Below, piece after piece: positions 15,375-24,125 of a stretch of DNA of 64,000 nucleotides (position 1 is its first letter; each line of letters opens with the position of its first letter). This DNA is from Croceimicrobium hydrocarbonivorans (lineage in GTDB: Bacteria > Bacteroidota > Bacteroidia > Flavobacteriales > Schleiferiaceae): assembly GCF_014524565.1 (NCBI RefSeq), contig NZ_CP060139.1, positions 3,355,501 to 3,419,500 on the forward strand. The letters run 5' to 3'. The notes beneath the pieces were generated by a model, which worked only from the letters and a program-made list of their open reading frames with translations, was not told the origin of the DNA and searched no databases. The position numbers and the translations under genes were made by a program.

Positions 15375-16208
15375 ATGATCCGTTTCCTGAAAAAACTGAT
15401 TAAGTGGTGCACGCCTCAAGGCATGGTCTTTCTCCAAGAGAAATTAGAGGCCCAGCGACTTCAATCCGATAGCCGATATAAGCAGTTTCAGGAGGACTTC
15501 TATTCTAAGCAAAAAGCCCATCATTTAGTCCTCTTTAAAGATGCTAGCCTTAATGTATATGGTCAAGGAGCGGAGGATTTACTGCTGCGTTCCTTTATTG
15601 CAAATGCCGAATCAAAGCCAGGCTATTATGTAGATATTGGCGCCTTTCATCCGGTGCAAGCGTCCAATACTAAATACTTTTACGATCGTGGCTGGCGGGG
15701 GATAAATATCGAGGCTAATCCTAAAAGTGCCGAGCTATTTGCGAATATGCGTCCACGGGATATCAATCTCAATATTGGGGTTTCGAATGAAAATGGAAGG
15801 ATGGACTTCTACTTCTTCGGAGCAGAGCACAGCATTAATACCTTCAATAAAAATCAGGCGGAAGCCTTCTCACAGCATTTTCAATTGCCAATTAAAGAGG
15901 TGATTAGCATGGAAGTACGTCATATAAATGAGGTGCTGCAGGAAAATATTCCCTCCGGTCAGGAAATAGATTTTATCAGTATTGATATCGAAGGAATGGA
16001 GCGCAAAATCCTCGAAGCCATCGACTTCAAAATGTTCCAGCCCAAGTATATCCTTATCGAAGATATTAGCCTTGAAGGGGATGAGCTCGATTTTAAAAAC
16101 TGGCTAAAATTGCAAGATTCCTGGCAGCATCAATACCTTTTAGCGCAAGGATATCAATTGCTGGGTAAAAGCCCATTAACTCTGCTTTATAAGAAAGGAG
16201 AGGCCTAG
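15375..16208 (+). CDS. FkbM-family SAM-dependent methyltransferase
   Basis: 277 residues. The SAM-binding motif I is YYVDIGAFHPVQASNTKYFY (~76-95). It is followed by GINIEANPKSAELF (~102-115), INLNIGVSNENGRMDFYFFG (~120-139) and IDFISIDIEGMERKILEAID (~196-215), the FkbM core. These enzymes O-methylate sugars or small molecules, often in surface polysaccharides. There is a helical N-terminal extension of ~65 residues. The gene ends tail-to-tail with apbE, overlapping by four bases. The preceding ~100-base gap shows only a weak GCCC/GGGC inverted repeat. Confidence 0.85.
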   Translation: MIRFLKKLIKWCTPQGMVFLQEKLEAQRLQSDSRYKQFQEDFYSKQKAHHLVLFKDASLNVYGQGAEDLLLRSFIANAESKPGYYVDIGAFHPVQASNTKYFYDRGWRGINIEANPKSAELFANMRPRDINLNIGVSNENGRMDFYFFGAEHSINTFNKNQAEAFSQHFQLPIKEVISMEVRHINEVLQENIPSGQEIDFISIDIEGMERKILEAIDFKMFQPKYILIEDISLEGDELDFKNWLKLQDSWQHQYLLAQGYQLLGKSPLTLLYKKGEA

Positions 16209-17224
16209 TTCAGCACTCGCTTTTCAAATCCTTCCGACTGATATACTTGCCAACCTTCTTTTCCGGCTTCGGTGTATATCAGATAGACTTCCATTTTACC
16301 GGGATGACTTTTAAGGTAGTTTAAGCAGCCTTTTAAGCCCATGCTCATAAAGGCCGTGGCATAGGCATCGGCTTCCATACAGGTAGGTGCCAATACCGAT
16401 ACACTGAGTAAATTGTTTTTCGCAGGATAGCCCGTTTTGGTATTAATGGTATGGGCATAGCGCATTCCACTGAGGCTATCTACCCAAAACTTGCGGTAAT
16501 TTCCGGAGGTGGCTAAGGCGAGGGAATCCATCCCCAAAATAAACTGGAAGCGATCTTGCTGATCAATATCTTCAGTGGGCTTATCCACACCAATGCGCCA
16601 AGCTTCTTCTTTAAGGTTATGCCCCAGGCAGCGTACTTCACCGCCTACTTCTACCATATAATTGCTAATTCCGCGGGCTTCCAGCATTTCGCAGAGTAAG
16701 TCTACAGTATAACCTTGAGCAATGGCATTATAGTCAAGCTCCATTCCACTGGGTATAGCCCAAGGAGAAGAGATGGGGCTTAAGCGTTCCAATCCTATAT
16801 AGGCCTTAATGCTGTCTACTTCGGAGGTATCTACTGCTCTACGAGCATCGGGCCCAAAGCCCCAAAAACGAACCAGTTTACCAACGGTAGGGTCGAAATA
16901 ACCGCCCGAGGCTTCCCAAACTTCTACCGATTTGTTGTGTACGATTTGGAAGATATCGTCGGTTGCTATGGTGTCTCCACGATTTATCCGACTGATCAAT
17001 GAATTGTCTTTATAGGTGCTTAAGGAAAAGTCTACCGCCTCGAAATGCTGCTTTAGAATTTCATCCATATTGGCAATATCATCGCCTTTGTACAAATAGC
17101 TGATATGGAAGGTAGTTCCTTGTGCATAACCATTGTAATGACTTTCTTGAAACTGATTAGGATCGCTGCAACTTTGAAGAAGGATAAGAAGCAGGAAGAA
17201 ACCGGCAAAGCGCATAATTTTCAT
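16205..17224 (-). CDS. apbE: FAD:protein FMN transferase ApbE
   Basis: About 339 residues with a lipoprotein signal (LLLILLQSC). Visible parts are STYKDNSLISRIN (substrate/FAD region), DPTVGKLVRFWGFGPDA, LDYNAIAQGYTVDLL, YMVEVGGEVRCLG and the late Thr/Asp metal site in MEADAYATAFMSMG. ApbE covalently attaches FMN to Thr in target flavoproteins such as NqrB/NqrC, in the periplasm. I place the start at the ATG 17224 (MKIMRFAGF); a TTG three codons upstream is possible. It lies about 20 bases after a sodium symporter on the same strand, so the two probably form an operon. Confidence 0.92.
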   Translation of the reverse strand: MKIMRFAGFFLLLILLQSCSDPNQFQESHYNGYAQGTTFHISYLYKGDDIANMDEILKQHFEAVDFSLSTYKDNSLISRINRGDTIATDDIFQIVHNKSVEVWEASGGYFDPTVGKLVRFWGFGPDARRAVDTSEVDSIKAYIGLERLSPISSPWAIPSGMELDYNAIAQGYTVDLLCEMLEARGISNYMVEVGGEVRCLGHNLKEEAWRIGVDKPTEDIDQQDRFQFILGMDSLALATSGNYRKFWVDSLSGMRYAHTINTKTGYPAKNNLLSVSVLAPTCMEADAYATAFMSMGLKGCLNYLKSHPGKMEVYLIYTEAGKEGWQVYQSEGFEKRVLN

Positions 17225-17244
17225 TTTGGGCAAAATTAAGGGCT

Positions 17245-18681
17245 TTAGGCCTTCCGCGAAAGCATCGCCAAAAATAGAAACATCAATAATCCATTGATGA
17301 TCAAATGCTCAAAGCTCATGCTGTACTGATACCATTCTTTGGCATAGTACCTAATCCCAAAAGCCAGTAGGGGCGAGGCAATGGCAGCCAGAGGTACCCA
17401 TTTGTCTTTTACGGATCGCTTGGTGTATAATCCAAAAGCATAGAGGCCTAAAAGTGGGCCATAGGTATAGCCAGCCGCAGTAAAGAGCTCATTGATTACA
17501 CTATCATCATTAAGCTGACGGAAGATTAAAATCACCAGAAAGAGTACAAAGGAGAAGCCGAGGTGCACCATTTTTCGGGTGCGTTTCGATTGTTTGGCCT
17601 CCATTTTTTCAATGCGTAGAATATCCACACAAAAAGCAGTAGTTAGTGCTGTGAGCGCAGAGTCGGCACTGGAATAAGCTGCGGCCACCAAACCCAGGAT
17701 AAAGAGGATTAATACCGTAGTTCCGAGGGTACCACTTAAGGCAACTTGAGTATAGAGTTGATCTGGCTTGCTAAAGCTGATCGCCTGGGCATCGGCAAAG
17801 TCGTAAAGCAGGACCCCCAGGGAAAGAAAGATAAAGTTGACCACGACCAGAGTAAGGGCCAGCCAAAACATATTTTTTCGAGCATCACCCAGGCTACGGC
17901 AGCTGAGGTTCTTTTGCATCATATCCTGATCCAAGCCCGTCATAACAATGGTTATAAACATTCCACTCAGGAAGTTTTTAAAGAAGTAATTACCGGATTT
18001 CCAATCATCGAAAAAGAAGATTCGCGAATAATCGGAGTCATTGATATAGCTCAGCAATCCACCCTCTGGAATTAGCTTTTGCTGAATGGTGACAATAGTG
18101 ATGATCACCGCGGCCAGCATAAAGGTGGTTTGCAAGGTATCAGTCCAAATAATGGTTTTAATACCACTGCGGAAGGTGTAAACCCAAATCAAAATGATGG
18201 TAATAACCACGGTTAACCAGAAGGGAATTTCCAGCGAATCAAAAATGGCTGTTTGCAATACAATGGCGATGAGGTACAGTCGAAAAGCTGCGCCAATCAC
18301 CCTTGAGATCAAGAAGAAAATGGAGCCGGTGGTATAGGAATTTCTGCCAAAACGCCCTTCTAAATAGGTATAGATACTGGTTAATTGCAGGCGGTAATAG
18401 AGAGGGAGCAGCACTTGAATAATCACCAAATAACCCGCCACATAGCCCAATACCACTTGCATATAGGCAAAGGAATTATTAGCCACTAATCCCGGTACGG
18501 ATAAAAAGGTTACCCCGGATAAGGAGGCCCCCACCATACCAAAGGCCACCGCATACCATGGACTTTGCCGATTGCCTAAGAAGAAAGCCTGATTGTCGTC
18601 GCTCTTGCCAGTAAAATAGCTGATCAAGATTAAGAGACTGAAATAAGCGACGATTAGGCCAATGAGCAAAGTTGCATCCAT
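17245..18681 (-). CDS. Sodium:solute symporter (SSS family)
   Basis: About 478 residues with 12-13 hydrophobic helices. The family signatures are visible: FGMVGASLSGVTFLSVPG (~47-64, helix 1 region of the Na+ site) and LGLVAAAYSSADSALTALTT (~325-345, with the Ser/Thr cluster of Na2). The substrate is unknown. The start is taken as the ATG at 18681 (MDATLLIGL); a GTG at 18696 would add five residues. It is the upstream gene of apbE (gap ~20 bases). The divergent recR promoter lies only ~50 bases away. Confidence 0.88.
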   Translation of the reverse strand: MDATLLIGLIVAYFSLLILISYFTGKSDDNQAFFLGNRQSPWYAVAFGMVGASLSGVTFLSVPGLVANNSFAYMQVVLGYVAGYLVIIQVLLPLYYRLQLTSIYTYLEGRFGRNSYTTGSIFFLISRVIGAAFRLYLIAIVLQTAIFDSLEIPFWLTVVITIILIWVYTFRSGIKTIIWTDTLQTTFMLAAVIITIVTIQQKLIPEGGLLSYINDSDYSRIFFFDDWKSGNYFFKNFLSGMFITIVMTGLDQDMMQKNLSCRSLGDARKNMFWLALTLVVVNFIFLSLGVLLYDFADAQAISFSKPDQLYTQVALSGTLGTTVLILFILGLVAAAYSSADSALTALTTAFCVDILRIEKMEAKQSKRTRKMVHLGFSFVLFLVILIFRQLNDDSVINELFTAAGYTYGPLLGLYAFGLYTKRSVKDKWVPLAAIASPLLAFGIRYYAKEWYQYSMSFEHLIINGLLMFLFLAMLSRKA

Positions 18682-18725
18682 GGAGGAATTTTTCACAAAT
18701 AAAATAAAATGCCTCTAAGCGCCTT

Positions 18726-18733
18726 TATCTTTG
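18726..18733 (+). promoter_or_regulatory. -7 element of recR promoter
   Basis: TATCTTTG fits TAnnTTTG exactly and is followed by TCGC. The last G is only 5 bases before the recR ATG (18738), so the transcript would be leaderless or nearly so. No convincing -33 TTG is seen. Confidence 0.5.
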
Positions 18734-18737
18734 TCGC

Positions 18738-19364
18738 ATGGACTTTTCATCAAAATATTTGGAAAAAGCGGTATTGGAAATTTCGGGCCTACCTGGAATT
18801 GGACGAAAAACCGCTTTGCGTCTGGCTTTACACTTATTGCGTTGCGATGAAAACGAGGTGGAAGCCCTGGCCGGAAGTCTGATGGATTTAAAGCAAAAAG
18901 TAAAGCGCTGTAGCTCCTGCGGGAATCTCAGTGATCGGGAGCGCTGCGAAATTTGTGAGAATCCGGTCCGTGAACAAGCTTTGGTATGTGTGGTGGAAGA
19001 TATTCGGGATGTGATGGCCATTGAGAATACCGGTCAGTACAAAGGTGTTTATCAGGTATTAGGAGCCCTTATTAGTCCTATGGATGGAATTGGTCCCGGA
19101 GGTTTAAACTTGCAAAGCCTTTTGGATAAGGTAGAAGAAGGCAAGGTTCAGGAAGTGATTTTCGCTTTGAGCGGCACCATGGAAGGGGAGACCACCGGTT
19201 TTTATATTTACAAGAAACTGAAAGATAAAGGCTTAAAGCTGTCTTCCATTGCCAGAGGTATTGCCGTTGGTGATCAATTGGAATATGCAGATGAGCTAAC
19301 CCTGGCGCGTAGTATTCAGCACCGTTTGCCTTATGAGCAATCCTTACAACAAAATCGTTCCTAA
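18738..19364 (+). CDS. recR: Recombination mediator RecR
   Basis: 208 residues. There is an N-terminal helix-hairpin-helix ([17 protein letters not shown], ~18-34), a four-Cys zinc finger with CSSCGN and CEIC (~56-73), and a Toprim domain with [17 protein letters not shown] (~81-97). The C-terminal [22 protein letters not shown] is in place. RecR with RecO/RecF loads RecA on gapped DNA in the cytoplasm. Its stop overlaps the next start by one base (TAATG), coupling a DNA-repair gene to two membrane glycan genes. This looks like a conserved transcription unit rather than a functional link. Confidence 0.96.
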   Translation: MDFSSKYLEKAVLEISGLPGIGRKTALRLALHLLRCDENEVEALAGSLMDLKQKVKRCSSCGNLSDRERCEICENPVREQALVCVVEDIRDVMAIENTGQYKGVYQVLGALISPMDGIGPGGLNLQSLLDKVEEGKVQEVIFALSGTMEGETTGFYIYKKLKDKGLKLSSIARGIAVGDQLEYADELTLARSIQHRLPYEQSLQQNRS

Positions 19365-20731
19365 TGCTGAACTCCTTTAAGGGCCTGGCGCTCTTTATTG
19401 TTGCTTTGGTTTGTCGCCTTCCCTTTTTATGGGCCGGCTATGGCAAGGAGTTCGATGCCTGGAGTAATGCGCTCAATGCTCGGATAATTTCTGAAACCGG
19501 AGTTTATGAGGTTTCGCGTTTGCCGGGACATCCTTTGCAGGAGATTTTATTGAGCCTTTTATACCCCATTAATCACAGCTATTTCCTTTACAATTTTCTC
19601 AGTGCCTTAATTACGGCCCTGGCGGTTTGGGCTTTTTATGAAATCCTAAAACTGCATCGTATTCCTAAAGCCTGGTATTGGGCCTTAAGCTTCAATTTTA
19701 TACCGGTTTTCTTTATCGCGGGTACCTACACTATTGATTACAATTTTGCCCTGGCTTTTATCCTTTTAGCTTATCGAAGTTTACTCTTAAAGCAATATGC
19801 CCTTGCGGGACTCTTTATTGGATTGGCTACCGGGTTTCGAATAAGTTCCCTGGGTTTTGCCTTGCCCTTTGCCTTGATGTTGGGTTGGCGAAATTGGCGC
19901 CCCATATTGCGAATGGGAATTGTAGCGGCATTGATTTCCGCCACAGCTTATAGCCTTCCTTTTTCAGAATACGGACTGGCATTTCTCGATTTTCATAAAC
20001 CACCCTTTCCGGGCTGGGCTTCAGTTTTATACAAATTGGGCCTTGGTATCTTGGGCTTGCCCTTATTGATCTATTTCTTGATTTCTATCCCAGACTTTTT
20101 TCGCCGCAAGGCCCAGCATTTTAGTCCTGATCATTTACAAGCCTTAAATCTTCACAGCTTTTTGATTTTGGTCATTGCCATGCAATTAGCGGTATTTATG
20201 CGATTACCTTTCAAGGCTGAGTTCTTTATTCCGGCCGTTCCCTTTATCCTGCTTTTCTGGGCAACTTATACTAAGGAGAGCAAAGCACGATGGATCGCCT
20301 ATATGAGTCTCTTTTCATTACTCTTTTTTGGTTTTGATTATAAAGATGAGTGGCGAGGAGCAAGGCCCACCGTGGGTTCAATAGAATTTGAGGCCGGAGG
20401 GAAAACTATTTACTGTTCCCCATTACAAGGACCATTATTGATCGATCAGGGGAAACGAAAGGTGCGATCCCAAACGGTGGAGCGTTCCATCCTCGCCTTG
20501 CAAGATGAGGCACCAGCTTTGGTGATTGCCGGCTGGTATTGGCCTGAATTAGTATTTAAATATCGGGAGAGCCAGCATATTATTGAACATTATTCAAGTG
20601 AGGAAGAGCTGGATTCAGCGCGAGCGGCTGGCTTGCGAATTTTATATTTGCCGGAAATCGGTCAGCAGAATGTACTAATGGAAGGACATTCTAAGGCCGA
20701 AGAATGGGGAGAAGCCCTTTTGGAACCATGA
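19364..20731 (+). CDS. Multi-pass membrane protein, GT-C glycosyltransferase-like
   Basis: 455 residues with about 10 hydrophobic helices in the first 330 residues and a soluble ~120-residue C-terminal domain. The first extracytoplasmic loop contains GYGKEFDAWSNALNA (~27-41), with an acidic pair where GT-C enzymes that use polyprenyl-phosphate sugars have their catalytic Asp. The fold is therefore probably that of a mannosyl- or arabinosyl-type transferase, though no exact family is recognised. It overlaps recR (TAATG) and the next glycosyltransferase (ATGA), so the three are translated together. Confidence 0.65.
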   Translation: MLNSFKGLALFIVALVCRLPFLWAGYGKEFDAWSNALNARIISETGVYEVSRLPGHPLQEILLSLLYPINHSYFLYNFLSALITALAVWAFYEILKLHRIPKAWYWALSFNFIPVFFIAGTYTIDYNFALAFILLAYRSLLLKQYALAGLFIGLATGFRISSLGFALPFALMLGWRNWRPILRMGIVAALISATAYSLPFSEYGLAFLDFHKPPFPGWASVLYKLGLGILGLPLLIYFLISIPDFFRRKAQHFSPDHLQALNLHSFLILVIAMQLAVFMRLPFKAEFFIPAVPFILLFWATYTKESKARWIAYMSLFSLLFFGFDYKDEWRGARPTVGSIEFEAGGKTIYCSPLQGPLLIDQGKRKVRSQTVERSILALQDEAPALVIAGWYWPELVFKYRESQHIIEHYSSEEELDSARAAGLRILYLPEIGQQNVLMEGHSKAEEWGEALLEP

Positions 20732-22680
20732 AGCTTAGCATCGTAATCGTTAACTACAATGTGCGCTACTTCTTAGAGCAGTGCCTGAAATCGGTCTATA
20801 AGGCCCTGGATGGCATTGAGGCGGAAGTATTTGTAGTGGATAATGATTCGAAGGACAGTTCGGTGGAAATGGTGCGAGAGCAATTTCCGCAGGTGCAACT
20901 CATTGCAAATTCGGATAATCCCGGTTTCTCCAAAGCCAATAATCAGGCGATTCGACTTTCAAAGGGAGAATATGTTTTGCTGCTCAATCCGGATACAGTG
21001 GTAGAGGAGCATACCTTTCGTAAAAGCCTAGAGTTTATGGATGCCCACCCCGATGCTGGTGGTTTGGGCATTAAGATGATAGATGGCAAAGGGAATTACT
21101 TACCCGAATCCAAGCGTGGACTGCCCACTCCCTGGGTGGCCTTTTACAAGATCTTTGGATTAACGGCCATATTTCCGCGTTCGAAGAAATTTGCTCGCTA
21201 TTATATGGGTCATCTTTCGGAAGATGAAAATCAAGAAGTAGAGATTTTAGCCGGGGCTTATATGCTCATGCGAAAATCGGTTTTGGATGAGGTGGGCCTC
21301 TTGGATGAAGATTTCTTTATGTATGGCGAAGACATTGATCTGAGCTATCGAATCCTGAAAGGTGGCTATAAGAACTATTATCTGGCGGATAGCACTATAA
21401 TCCACTATAAAGGGGAGTCAACCAAAAAGGGCTCCTTGAATTATGTGCGGGTCTTTTATAAGGCTATGGTGATTTTCACCGAGAAGCATTTCAGCAGCAG
21501 CTATGCCCGCTTTTATTCCCTCTTCATTAATCTGGCCATTTACCTCCGTGCAGGGGCGGCCGTACTGGGGCGAATTGTAAAAAGACTGAGCACCCCGGTG
21601 GTGGATGTGCTTTTTCTCTACGGCGGACTCTATTATATCAAAGAATACTGGGAGCATAATCACCGCTTTATTCAGGGTGGTGAATATCCACCTGAATTAA
21701 TGCAAATCGCGGTACCCGCCTATATAGCCTTTTGGGTGGGGAGTTTGTATTTAAGTGGAGTCTACGATAAGCAAGTTCGGATTGTTCAGATATTAAGAGG
21801 CTTGATATTAGGAACGGTAGGCATTTTGGTGGCCTATAGTTTAATACCGGAGGCCTGGCGTTTTTCCCGTGCGATCATCATTTTAGGCGCCCTTTGGGCG
21901 GGCTTATCATCCTTACTCTGGCGCTATTTATGGTCTTTAATCAGCAAGAAAGCCATTTTGGTTTCCGCGAAGAAAGATCTGCGAATTCTCTTAGTTGGGG
22001 AAGGAGAGGAACTGGAACGGGTACATAAATTATTGAGAGCTAATCAGCCATTGCTTAGCTTTTGCGGATGGGTTAGTACGCATAGCGAACATGCTGAGCC
22101 TTACGTTGGGAGTACTGAAGATTTACCGGATTTGGTGCGGGTGTTTCAAATCGACGAAATCATTTTTTGCTCGGCTAGCCTTCCGGCGGAGGCCATATTC
22201 AGAGCTATGCGTAATCTGCAAGGCTTTGATTTGGAATTTAAGATTGCTCCGGGCGAAAGTCAGTTTATCATCGGCAGTAATTCCATTCATTCTCAAGGAT
22301 CCTGGTATACTCAGGATTTTAATAGTGTAGATAAACCGGAGAATCGTCGCGCCAAGCGAATTTTGGATTTTACGCTTGCCCTTGGCCTTTTAATTACAAG
22401 TCCACTTCTAGCTTGGTTTTTCAAAAAGCCATTTCAGTTTATAGCTAATGTTTTGCAAGTACTCATTGGTAGAAAAACCTGGGTGGCTTATGCCGAAAAT
22501 GGAAGAAGCAAGGAGCTGCCGCAATTGGCTCCTGGGGTCTTAGGATTGGATTTGGCCTTGCAAAGCAACCGAAGAGATGAGGCCATTCAGCGACAGCTTA
22601 ATCAACTCTATGCCAAGGACTACGACTGGCAAAAGGATATGGCCTTTATCTGGCAATACCGCAAATCGCTCGGAAAATAA
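20728..22680 (+). CDS. GT2 glycosyltransferase fused to a degenerate polyprenyl-phosphate sugar-transferase-like region
   Basis: 650 residues from the ATG at 20728, which overlaps the upstream stop as ATGA. Residues 1-230 are a GT-A family 2 transferase: LSIVIVNYNVRYFLEQCL, EVFVVDNDSKDSS, NPGFSKANNQAI, LLLNPDT (DxD-like) and FFMYGEDIDLSYRI. Membrane helices follow (~270-430). Then comes a nucleotide-binding-like stretch (LRILLVGEGEELERVHKLLR, ~440-460) and ESQFIIGSNSIHSQG. The final ~110 residues start RRAKRILDFTLALGLLITSP, the membrane hairpin that normally opens a PF02397 sugar-phosphate transferase. The catalytic core is missing or shrunken, yet the typical LNQLYAKDYDWQKDMAFIW end is kept. 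The fusion probably acts in capsule or exopolysaccharide assembly. Confidence 0.8.
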   Translation: MKLSIVIVNYNVRYFLEQCLKSVYKALDGIEAEVFVVDNDSKDSSVEMVREQFPQVQLIANSDNPGFSKANNQAIRLSKGEYVLLLNPDTVVEEHTFRKSLEFMDAHPDAGGLGIKMIDGKGNYLPESKRGLPTPWVAFYKIFGLTAIFPRSKKFARYYMGHLSEDENQEVEILAGAYMLMRKSVLDEVGLLDEDFFMYGEDIDLSYRILKGGYKNYYLADSTIIHYKGESTKKGSLNYVRVFYKAMVIFTEKHFSSSYARFYSLFINLAIYLRAGAAVLGRIVKRLSTPVVDVLFLYGGLYYIKEYWEHNHRFIQGGEYPPELMQIAVPAYIAFWVGSLYLSGVYDKQVRIVQILRGLILGTVGILVAYSLIPEAWRFSRAIIILGALWAGLSSLLWRYLWSLISKKAILVSAKKDLRILLVGEGEELERVHKLLRANQPLLSFCGWVSTHSEHAEPYVGSTEDLPDLVRVFQIDEIIFCSASLPAEAIFRAMRNLQGFDLEFKIAPGESQFIIGSNSIHSQGSWYTQDFNSVDKPENRRAKRILDFTLALGLLITSPLLAWFFKKPFQFIANVLQVLIGRKTWVAYAENGRSKELPQLAPGVLGLDLALQSNRRDEAIQRQLNQLYAKDYDWQKDMAFIWQYRKSLGK

Positions 22681-22722
22681 ATCTGCTGGGCGATAAGCCC
22701 TGTTTTAAGCTCATAGATTTCA

Positions 22723-22730
22723 TACCTTTG
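22723..22730 (+). promoter_or_regulatory. -7 element upstream of the E2 gene
   Basis: TACCTTTG is a perfect TAnnTTTG box followed by CGGC. A T-rich -33-like TGTTTT lies about 17-20 bases upstream (22701-22706). The predicted start leaves a leader of about 30 bases before the ATG at 22767. Confidence 0.6.
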
Positions 22731-22766
22731 CGGCCTTAAAAAAGCTATTTAATCACCTCTCGAATT

Positions 22767-24122
22767 ATGGCAGAAATCGAATTGATCATGCCCAAAATGG
22801 GCGAAAGTGTAGCCGAGGCAACCATCATCAAATGGTTAAAGGAAGAAGGCGACACAATCGAAGCGGAAGAGTCTGTACTGGAAATTGCAACCGACAAGGT
22901 AGACAGCGAAGTACCTGCTCCGGAAGATGGGGTGCTTATCAAGAAGCTCTTTAATGAAGATGATGTAGTTCAGGTAGGGCAGGTAATTGCCATTATTCAA
23001 ACTGAAGGTGGTGCCGCTGCAGCTCCTTCTGCTCCAGCATCTGAAGCCCCTGCTCAAGAAACTAGCTCTGCACCAGCTGCGGCTCAGGAAGCGGAGAAAA
23101 TGGTTGCTAATGGTGTAGCTACCGCCGCGATTGAAATTCCTCGTAGTGCTAATGGTAAGTTCTTCTCTCCTTTAGTGCGCTCTATTGCCAAGGAAGAGAA
23201 TGTTAGTTTGGGAGAATTGGAAAACTTAAATGGTAGTGGCTCCGAAGGTCGCGTTACCAAAGCCGATATCCTGGCCTATGTAGAAAATCGTGGATCTGCT
23301 CCAGCCGCAGCTCCTAGTGCTCCGGCACCGGCAGCGAAAAGTGCTCCCGCCGCCGCACCTGCTGCGAAATCAGCGCCAGCTCCCAAGCCCGCAGCTCCGG
23401 TATCAATCGGTGCTAATGATGAAATTATTGAGATGGACCGTATGCGCAAGATGATTGCGGATCATATGGTGATGTCTAAGCATACTTCTCCTCACGTTAC
23501 TTCTTTCGTAGAAGCTGATGTTACCAATTTGGTAAACTGGAGAAATAAAGTTAAAGGAGAATTCCTAAAACGCGAAGGCGAGAAAATCACTTTTACTCCG
23601 CTTATTATTGAGGCCCTGGTGAAAGCCATCAAGGATTTCCCCATGATCAATGTAAGTGTTGATGGGACCAATATCATTAAGCGCGGTAATATCAATATTG
23701 GAATGGCCGCCGCTTTACCTAGTGGCAACCTTATTGTACCGGTAATTAAGAATGCCGACAATTACAATTTGGTGGGCTTAACCAAGCAGGTGAATGATTT
23801 GGCTCGTCGTGCTCGTGAGAACAAATTAAGTCCCGATGAAATTTCTGGAGGGACCTATACCTTAACCAATGTGGGAACCTTTGGTAATGTATTAGGAACA
23901 CCTATCATCAACCAGCCTCAAGTAGCTATTATGGCCGCTGGGGCTATCATTAAGAAACCAGCGGTGGTTGAAACTCCTGAGGGAGATATGATCGCTATTC
24001 GTCATAAAATGTTCCTTAGCCATAGCTATGACCACCGTGTGGTAGATGGCGCTTTGGGAGGAATGTTTGTTCGTCGGGTAGCAGATTACCTCGAGCAGTT
24101 CGATCCCAATCGCGAATTTTAA
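22767..24122 (+). CDS. 2-oxoacid dehydrogenase E2 (dihydrolipoamide acyltransferase)
   Basis: 451 residues. The N-terminal lipoyl domain carries the lipoylated Lys44 in EIATDKVDSEV. An Ala/Pro-rich linker follows, then a peripheral E1/E3-binding domain (~132-172, with FSPLVRSIAKEENVS and GRVTKADILAYV). A second Ala/Pro linker leads to the acyltransferase domain (~215-451) with its active site SHSYDHRVVDGALGG (His423, Asp427). The single lipoyl domain and the sequence MAEIELIMPKMGESVAEATI are closest to the branched-chain or general 2-oxoacid E2s of Bacteroidota. The acyl group (branched-chain, pyruvate or 2-oxoglutarate) is not decided by sequence. E1 and E3 are not adjacent. Confidence 0.92.
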   Translation: MAEIELIMPKMGESVAEATIIKWLKEEGDTIEAEESVLEIATDKVDSEVPAPEDGVLIKKLFNEDDVVQVGQVIAIIQTEGGAAAAPSAPASEAPAQETSSAPAAAQEAEKMVANGVATAAIEIPRSANGKFFSPLVRSIAKEENVSLGELENLNGSGSEGRVTKADILAYVENRGSAPAAAPSAPAPAAKSAPAAAPAAKSAPAPKPAAPVSIGANDEIIEMDRMRKMIADHMVMSKHTSPHVTSFVEADVTNLVNWRNKVKGEFLKREGEKITFTPLIIEALVKAIKDFPMINVSVDGTNIIKRGNINIGMAAALPSGNLIVPVIKNADNYNLVGLTKQVNDLARRARENKLSPDEISGGTYTLTNVGTFGNVLGTPIINQPQVAIMAAGAIIKKPAVVETPEGDMIAIRHKMFLSHSYDHRVVDGALGGMFVRRVADYLEQFDPNREF

Positions 24123-24125
24123 GTT

